A stretch of 64,000 bases of DNA from Cheilinus undulatus (lineage: Eukaryota > Chordata > Actinopteri > Labriformes > Labridae), in contig NC_054867.1 of the NCBI RefSeq assembly GCF_018320785.1, positions 35,405,855 through 35,469,854 of the forward strand, read 5' to 3'. Each line of letters starts with the position of its first letter. The stretch's first letter is position 1. Shown here one piece after another: positions 59,010 to 64,000 of the stretch. Position numbers and translations under genes: made by a program. The notes beneath the pieces are model-generated. The model saw nothing but the letters and a program-made list of their open reading frames with translations, was not told the origin of the DNA and searched no databases.

Positions 59010-60290
59010 AAAATGTTGCTCATTTAACAAATTAAGGGCTGTGATGATTCCCCTCAAGCAAATCCAGTTTGTATGTATAAAAACAAAAATTCATTTTTGG
59101 GTTTTACACATAACAAAAAATAGTTTTTGTTGGTTTTTTTTGCCCTTAAACTCGCATTGAAAAAAAAACTATTAATGTTTGATATTTATAATCAGTCTGA
59201 TCTTGATTAAAGATTAATGGAACTTAGAAGATTTTTTTTGTTTTGCATTTTTATTACTATTTATATATGGGATCCATTTTGGCCACTAAGCTCTTAAGTG
59301 TAACAGTTTAATACAAACCTTAAATTTTTTTTTTTTTTTTTAAAGATTTATTTTTGGCCTTTTTGCCTTTATTTGATAGGACAGTGGATAGAGTCGGAAA
59401 CAGGGGAGAGAGCGGGGAGAGACATGCAGGAAATAGTGCCACGGGCCGGATTCGAACCCGGGTCGCCTGTGTATATGGCATGCGCCTTAACCACTCGACT
59501 ACCGGCGCATGCCACAAACCTTAAATTTAAAAGAATAAGAAAATATATATAAGTTGTTGCTCATTTTTATATATGTTCAAGGCTGTGATAATGTATATCA
59601 AGGAATTCCAGTCTGCATAAAGTATAGAAACCATGTTGGTTTTTTGTGTTTTAAACATAAAAAAATATCAATTATTTTGCACTTAAACTGACACTGAAAT
59701 TGTTCAAATTAAAAAAATCTGAATTTGATATGTATGATCAGGTCTGACTTTGTTTAAATATGTATGCAAAAAAAGTAGGATTTTTTAAAATTTGTCGTAT
59801 TTTTTTAATTGATATTTAGGTTTGGTGTTCGGCCACTTACGTCCTGGTTGTAACAATTTATTAAAGATTTTAAGTAAAATAAAAAATGATAAGGCACATA
59901 TATCAAAGTTGTTGCTCATTATTTCCATATTCCGGGCTGTGATACTGCCTCTAAAAGAAATCCAATTTTCATGTAGTTTATTGAAAAAAATTTGTTTTTT
60001 TTAATTTTGCAAAACTTAGGGTATATTTTGCAATTAAACCGGCATTAAAAAAAATTAAAACTCCTAAAAAAAATTAAACATTTGATGTTTATGATTAGTT
60101 CTAACCTTGATTAAAAATTAATGCAAGAAAGTGTTTTTTAAGTTTAGTATTTTATTGCTATTTATGTATGGCATCCAAATATGCATATATAGATATAGAT
60201 GAATATAAAATTATATTGATATATATTGTTTTTATTGTTATGTGTGTATACTGCCATTTTTGGTCACGGACATCCTGAGTGTAAAAAAAT
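59010..60290. repeat. Three-unit tandem array, monomer about 340-355 bp
   Basis: GTTGCTCAT followed shortly by GGCTGTGAT recurs at 59015, 59556 and 59911. Each unit then carries ATCCA/AATTCCAGT, a TTGCACTTAAAC-ACATTGAA-like block, ATGTTTATGATCAG, a TTTTTATTGCTATTTATGTATGG-like block and GGCCACT...CCT...GTGTAACA. After removing the SINE and its duplication (201 bp) from unit 1, the spacings are 340 and 355 bp. Confidence 0.75.
59328..59513 (-). mobile_element. tRNA-derived SINE with a perfect 15-bp target duplication
   Basis: On the minus strand the head carries a pol III A box (TAGTCGAGTGGTTAAGGC) and a perfect B box GGTTCGAATCC, related to a serine/leucine-type tRNA. It is followed by a body with TCTCTCCCCGCTCTCTCCCC and CTGTCCTATCAAATAAAGGC and a poly-A tail (plus-strand T run from 59328). 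ACAAACCTTAAATTT flanks it at 59313-59327 and 59514-59528. Confidence 0.9.
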
Positions 60291-60299
60291 TATCTAACA

Positions 60300-61578
60300 C
60301 CATCTGAGGTTTAACTTGTAAACTCACATGTTCTTATCATCACCCTTACTTTAATTGTTACCAATCATGTTGTTGTCTGTTTAATTAGTTTAACAATTCT
60401 GACTTACACAGGTCAGCCACTAGGTGTCAGATGTGTGCATGCTATCATCTTTGTCTCTCAGTCTGCAGATGCTGCTGGACTGTAATCCGTTTCTTTGCTT
60501 GTACATACAAGGAAAGAATATGTTAAAAAGAGCTGCAGGCCTGAGGTGAGAAAATTCAGAAAAAGACGTGTTGTGTCGCTGGTGATTGAGCATAGGAGGT
60601 GGAGCTTTGTACAGCTGTGTGGGCAGCAGGTACATTGTCTAGCAAAAGGCTGTTTGAGCAACTGATAACCGAGGGAAGTTGACCTGCACACATGATGAAA
60701 TGGTTTTCTTGCCTCTTATGTTTTTTGTTCTTTCTGGATCTGAAGTAACATGTTTCTCTTTAAACATAATACAGATTTTCCTTTGGCTGTCAGTAGATTT
60801 CCATGGTTTAGCCTTATAACCTGCACAGAAGAAAACACTGTTGCACAACACTTCTCAGACTGAGAAAACTGGCATTGTTTGCACCAAGGGGCATCATACC
60901 TGCGTCTTTATGTGAAGAGATATATTTTTCTGCAGGCTAGGATGATTTTGGTCAACATTTTTGTACTCTTGTTGGCCTAGATGATAATCCACAAGTGTTT
61001 CTCCTGTCCTAAAGAGCAGAGCAGATTGCAAAACACAGTGTGAGCTACACTCCCTACCTGAGAGACCCAGGAATACCACCCTTCCTTTTTGCCCTCTTCC
61101 CCTCCCCCTCGCGGTGGCTAGATCAGCAGCGCTCTCTAATCTCCATCTCTGGCCTTCGAAACACTAGGCCCGTTGTTGACATGCTGGCCCCATACCCCAC
61201 AGGGGCTGACAAATTATTAGCCAGCCTCTGTGTGCAGAGTGAGGACAGCCAGCTTAGCCAGGCAGCAGAATACTAAACTGTGCTGCCATGAGATATGAAA
61301 CCATCTGTCCTGATCCGCTCTGTGGCAGTGATGCTGAAGGGAAATAATGTGGGAAAGATCCTGTTGCACGATGTCGGCGTGGGCGTCCGGTCAAGGTTGA
61401 CCCAGCTGTGGTGGTGTAACATTGATCAGTTTACAACATTGTGCAGAGGAGTGTGTAAGTGTGTGAACATATGTGTTTTGGAGGTGTTTTACCTTACCTT
61501 AAAGGGTTAAATAAAGGATCCATCCTCCCCCACTTCCAGCAGTAAAACTTGTTCTTCTTCGTGTCTTCAGCATGTGTG

Positions 61579-61617
<39 letters not shown>

Positions 61618-64000
61618 CTTACAAGTGTGTTGCAACTTGTATTTGTACATACATTGACATGTGCAGAGCTATATAAACAATGGCAGACATTTTTGTGCAT
61701 TGTTTTATTGTACTTATAGTCAGAGGACTTTTAAGGCTAATGCTTTGTTTCACACTTGCAAATACTTCAACTTGTGTAACCTCTCTGTGGGGGTTTATCT
61801 TCAAATTTGCCTTCAGGATTTACACTCACAAAGTCCAAGAAGTGGTGTAATTGTACAAAGAAGTGAGAGCATGTTTTCAGTTCAGCAAATAAAACCTAGA
61901 CATGTCCTTGATTCTTGTGTACTGGCACTAACCAAGGACTAGAACAGTGATGTTTGCACTCCAGATTGACTAACCTGCAGGTCAGGGGGGAGAAAACATG
62001 GTATTTGACTCTGAAAACCATGTGCAGCGTGCAGTTCAAATCAGGGACAAGAGTGTTTGGCTTCATCTGGACCAGTCTGCTCTGCTAAATTCACAAAACA
62101 CACTGAACAACTGACTCACAGCCAGCAGCTCCTTGGGTTTATTGAAGCAGAAGGAACTTTATGAGCATGTTGAATAATCAGAATAAGGAGGGGAGAAGTG
62201 TTTCACTGTGTGCTGAACACTTGTTCTGTGTTATGAAATGAAACAAAAAGAAGGGATCGGCATGAACAGCTGACTCGCGGAGTTGACACGCAAAGAGTAG
62301 AGCTCCTGTTTTAAGTGTTGAAGATGTTTGCATGACTTTATCAGACTGTGGGAGCAGAAAACTGATGAGGGGGTGAGTGACATGGAGGGACCTTGAATTT
62401 TTGCCTGTAACGATTGATTTGGTTATCTTTCAGTTTGTGCAATGCACACAGGTTGTCCCAGCTGTGTAAACTCTGTTGACATAATAGCCACATGACCTGC
62501 AGGCTAGTTCATGGTGTACAAGTAGTGCCAGAGCTGCAAAAAACAGAGCTGAATGATGCTGCACCTACCTTATTATATGTGTCAAGGCTCCAGTGAGTTT
62601 TTTTAAGGTTATGAAACAGGCTGACAGCAAAATCTATGACTACTTAGGAGATTAAAAGCAAATGAGTCCATCAAGGACTACTTCTAAATTCATTTTTAAT
62701 GTCTTAAATCCCTTTTGCAGGGTTGATGTCAGACAAGGACATCCACAAACAGCCTATTTTTAACAATTTTCATGGCATGGATTCACAGTGAAAAATATTT
62801 AAAGTCATAAAAGATACTAGCACATGTGCAGGACAATACTTGCAAATAGTTAAACACAGTATGTAAATTCTATCATCTTCTATAAAAGCTGCAAACTGCA
62901 CTGTGTAAGGTAAGTAAACCCACAATTTGTTTCAGGGGTGACTTTGACATAATTAGGGAGAAAAGCTGTTAAAAGTAACCTTCATGGTTTGTACTGCAAA
63001 ATACTCTCAAGGCAGCTCATAAGTAACAAGTAAGCAGTGAAGGTGGGTACGTTAATTTGTGAAATATAATACCTTTATTTATTTTGACTCTAGCCTCTAT
63101 TATTCATTTTTCAACTTATTTTCCCTCCATGGACCCCAACACACAGTTTTCCAAGAGGGGAAAGGAAAGGAATAGGAGGTAGTAGGGCTGGGTTTTAATT
63201 TATGCAAAATAAGAAAAAAACACTGAGTAGTTAAAGTAGTTTAGTTTTTCATGTTGGAGTAAGTTGTAAAAACACTTGTTTTTTTATTTAGATACCATTG
63301 CGCACTTGTGCTGATTCGCAGGTACCAGGCATCGGTATTGTATCGATTCAAATGTGGCATCTACCCATCTCTAGAGAGAGACAACAACGTATCTTTAGTG
63401 GTCAAGGTTGGACTTATCCAATGTAGTCAATGGAAAATGCACAACAGTGATCATAACAGATTTATCAATTATAAAAGACATGAAGAGGGGAGTTATATGT
63501 GATTGAAATATAAATCTGGAAGTTTACTCAACCAGTCAGCTGATTACTATGTTAATTCTGTTTTATAGTGAATATTAGTATAGTCAAGGAGTACCCTAAT
63601 ATCTTCTTATTTAAAATTAATACATTATTTAAAATAAAAAAATGCAAATTGAAATAAATGCAAATTGAAATATGTGCAGTTTAGAGCAATGTGTTGTATT
63701 AATGAGTGATTAAGTGTGGCGTGATACTGTCATATAATTGTTAGTTACTAGCTGGTGCAGTGGTTTCTCATGCAAGATCATGACTCATGTACTGTATGTC
63801 AGTGAAGGACCGCAGACTAGCTTATGAAAACACAGGATGGGACGTTACAACAGTGCCAGAGCAGAGCACTGAAATACATACTTGTGGCGGGTGTTCTCCA
63901 CTTCAGCAGGTCCCTGCGTAGCCTTAAAAGGGACATATTATGCAAGAATCACTTTTTCAGGCTTTTCTAACAAAAATATGTGCACCTGGCCTGTCCACAA
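60300..64000. other. Intergenic DNA, nothing recognised except a (TG)n microsatellite
   Basis: No exon-like open frame with family resemblance was found on either strand. A (TG)n tract with one CG interruption occupies 61573-61616. Gene edges could begin beyond the window. Confidence 0.5.
61573..61616. repeat. (TG)n microsatellite
   Basis: About 22 dinucleotide units, one of them interrupted (TGCG), in intergenic DNA. Confidence 0.95.

Noticed and set aside
59440-59513. Apparent tRNA-Ser/Leu-like gene on the minus strand
   Set aside because: The A and B boxes are good, but it is fused to a SINE body and poly-A tail with flanking target duplications and cannot form a full tRNA cloverleaf as spaced. 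It is a SINE head.

Overview
This is a teleost fish nuclear genome window. The genes have many exons with GT-AG introns and encode vertebrate-specific proteins. The long AT-rich stretches between them carry fish-type dispersed repeats (Tc1-like transposons, a tRNA-derived SINE, hAT remnants, MITEs, microsatellites). Nothing bacterial, viral or CRISPR-like is present.

Five protein-coding genes could be rebuilt exon by exon; intron phases agree at every reconstructed junction. Left to right: prxl2b (minus, 185-3981; last exon probably beyond the left edge), slc45a1 (plus, 8469-16885), a prothymosin-alpha-family gene ptma (minus, 19881-21537), the outer-dynein-arm docking gene odad1/ccdc114 (minus, 40673-46181) and the taste receptor subunit tas1r3 (minus, 48755-54850). 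Three of them (PRXL2B, SLC45A1, TAS1R3) lie together on human 1p36, so this looks like part of an old conserved block. slc45a1 and ptma converge tail to tail, with poly(A) signals about 440 bp apart.

The stretch 22-40.6 kb is a gene desert. It holds two families of broken Tc1-like transposons, a third minus-strand Tc1 relic and two copies of a roughly 570-bp MITE with perfect 9-bp target duplications. The right end (55-64 kb) has no recognisable gene. It contains a T-rich repeat that also occurs at 4.5 kb and a three-unit tandem array of about 350 bp interrupted by a SINE flanked by a perfect 15-bp duplication.

The genes are not an operon and do not form one pathway: they cover prostanoid redox metabolism, sugar transport, chromatin/nuclear biology, ciliary motility and taste. 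Most notable points: a paired SILK + RVxF (protein phosphatase 1 docking) signature in the large loop of Slc45a1; two extra introns in tas1r3, one of them inside the seven-helix domain; a prothymosin without its long acidic tract; an RFX/X-box-like site at the odad1 5' exon; and the 9-bp-TSD MITE family, which carries promoter-type motifs.
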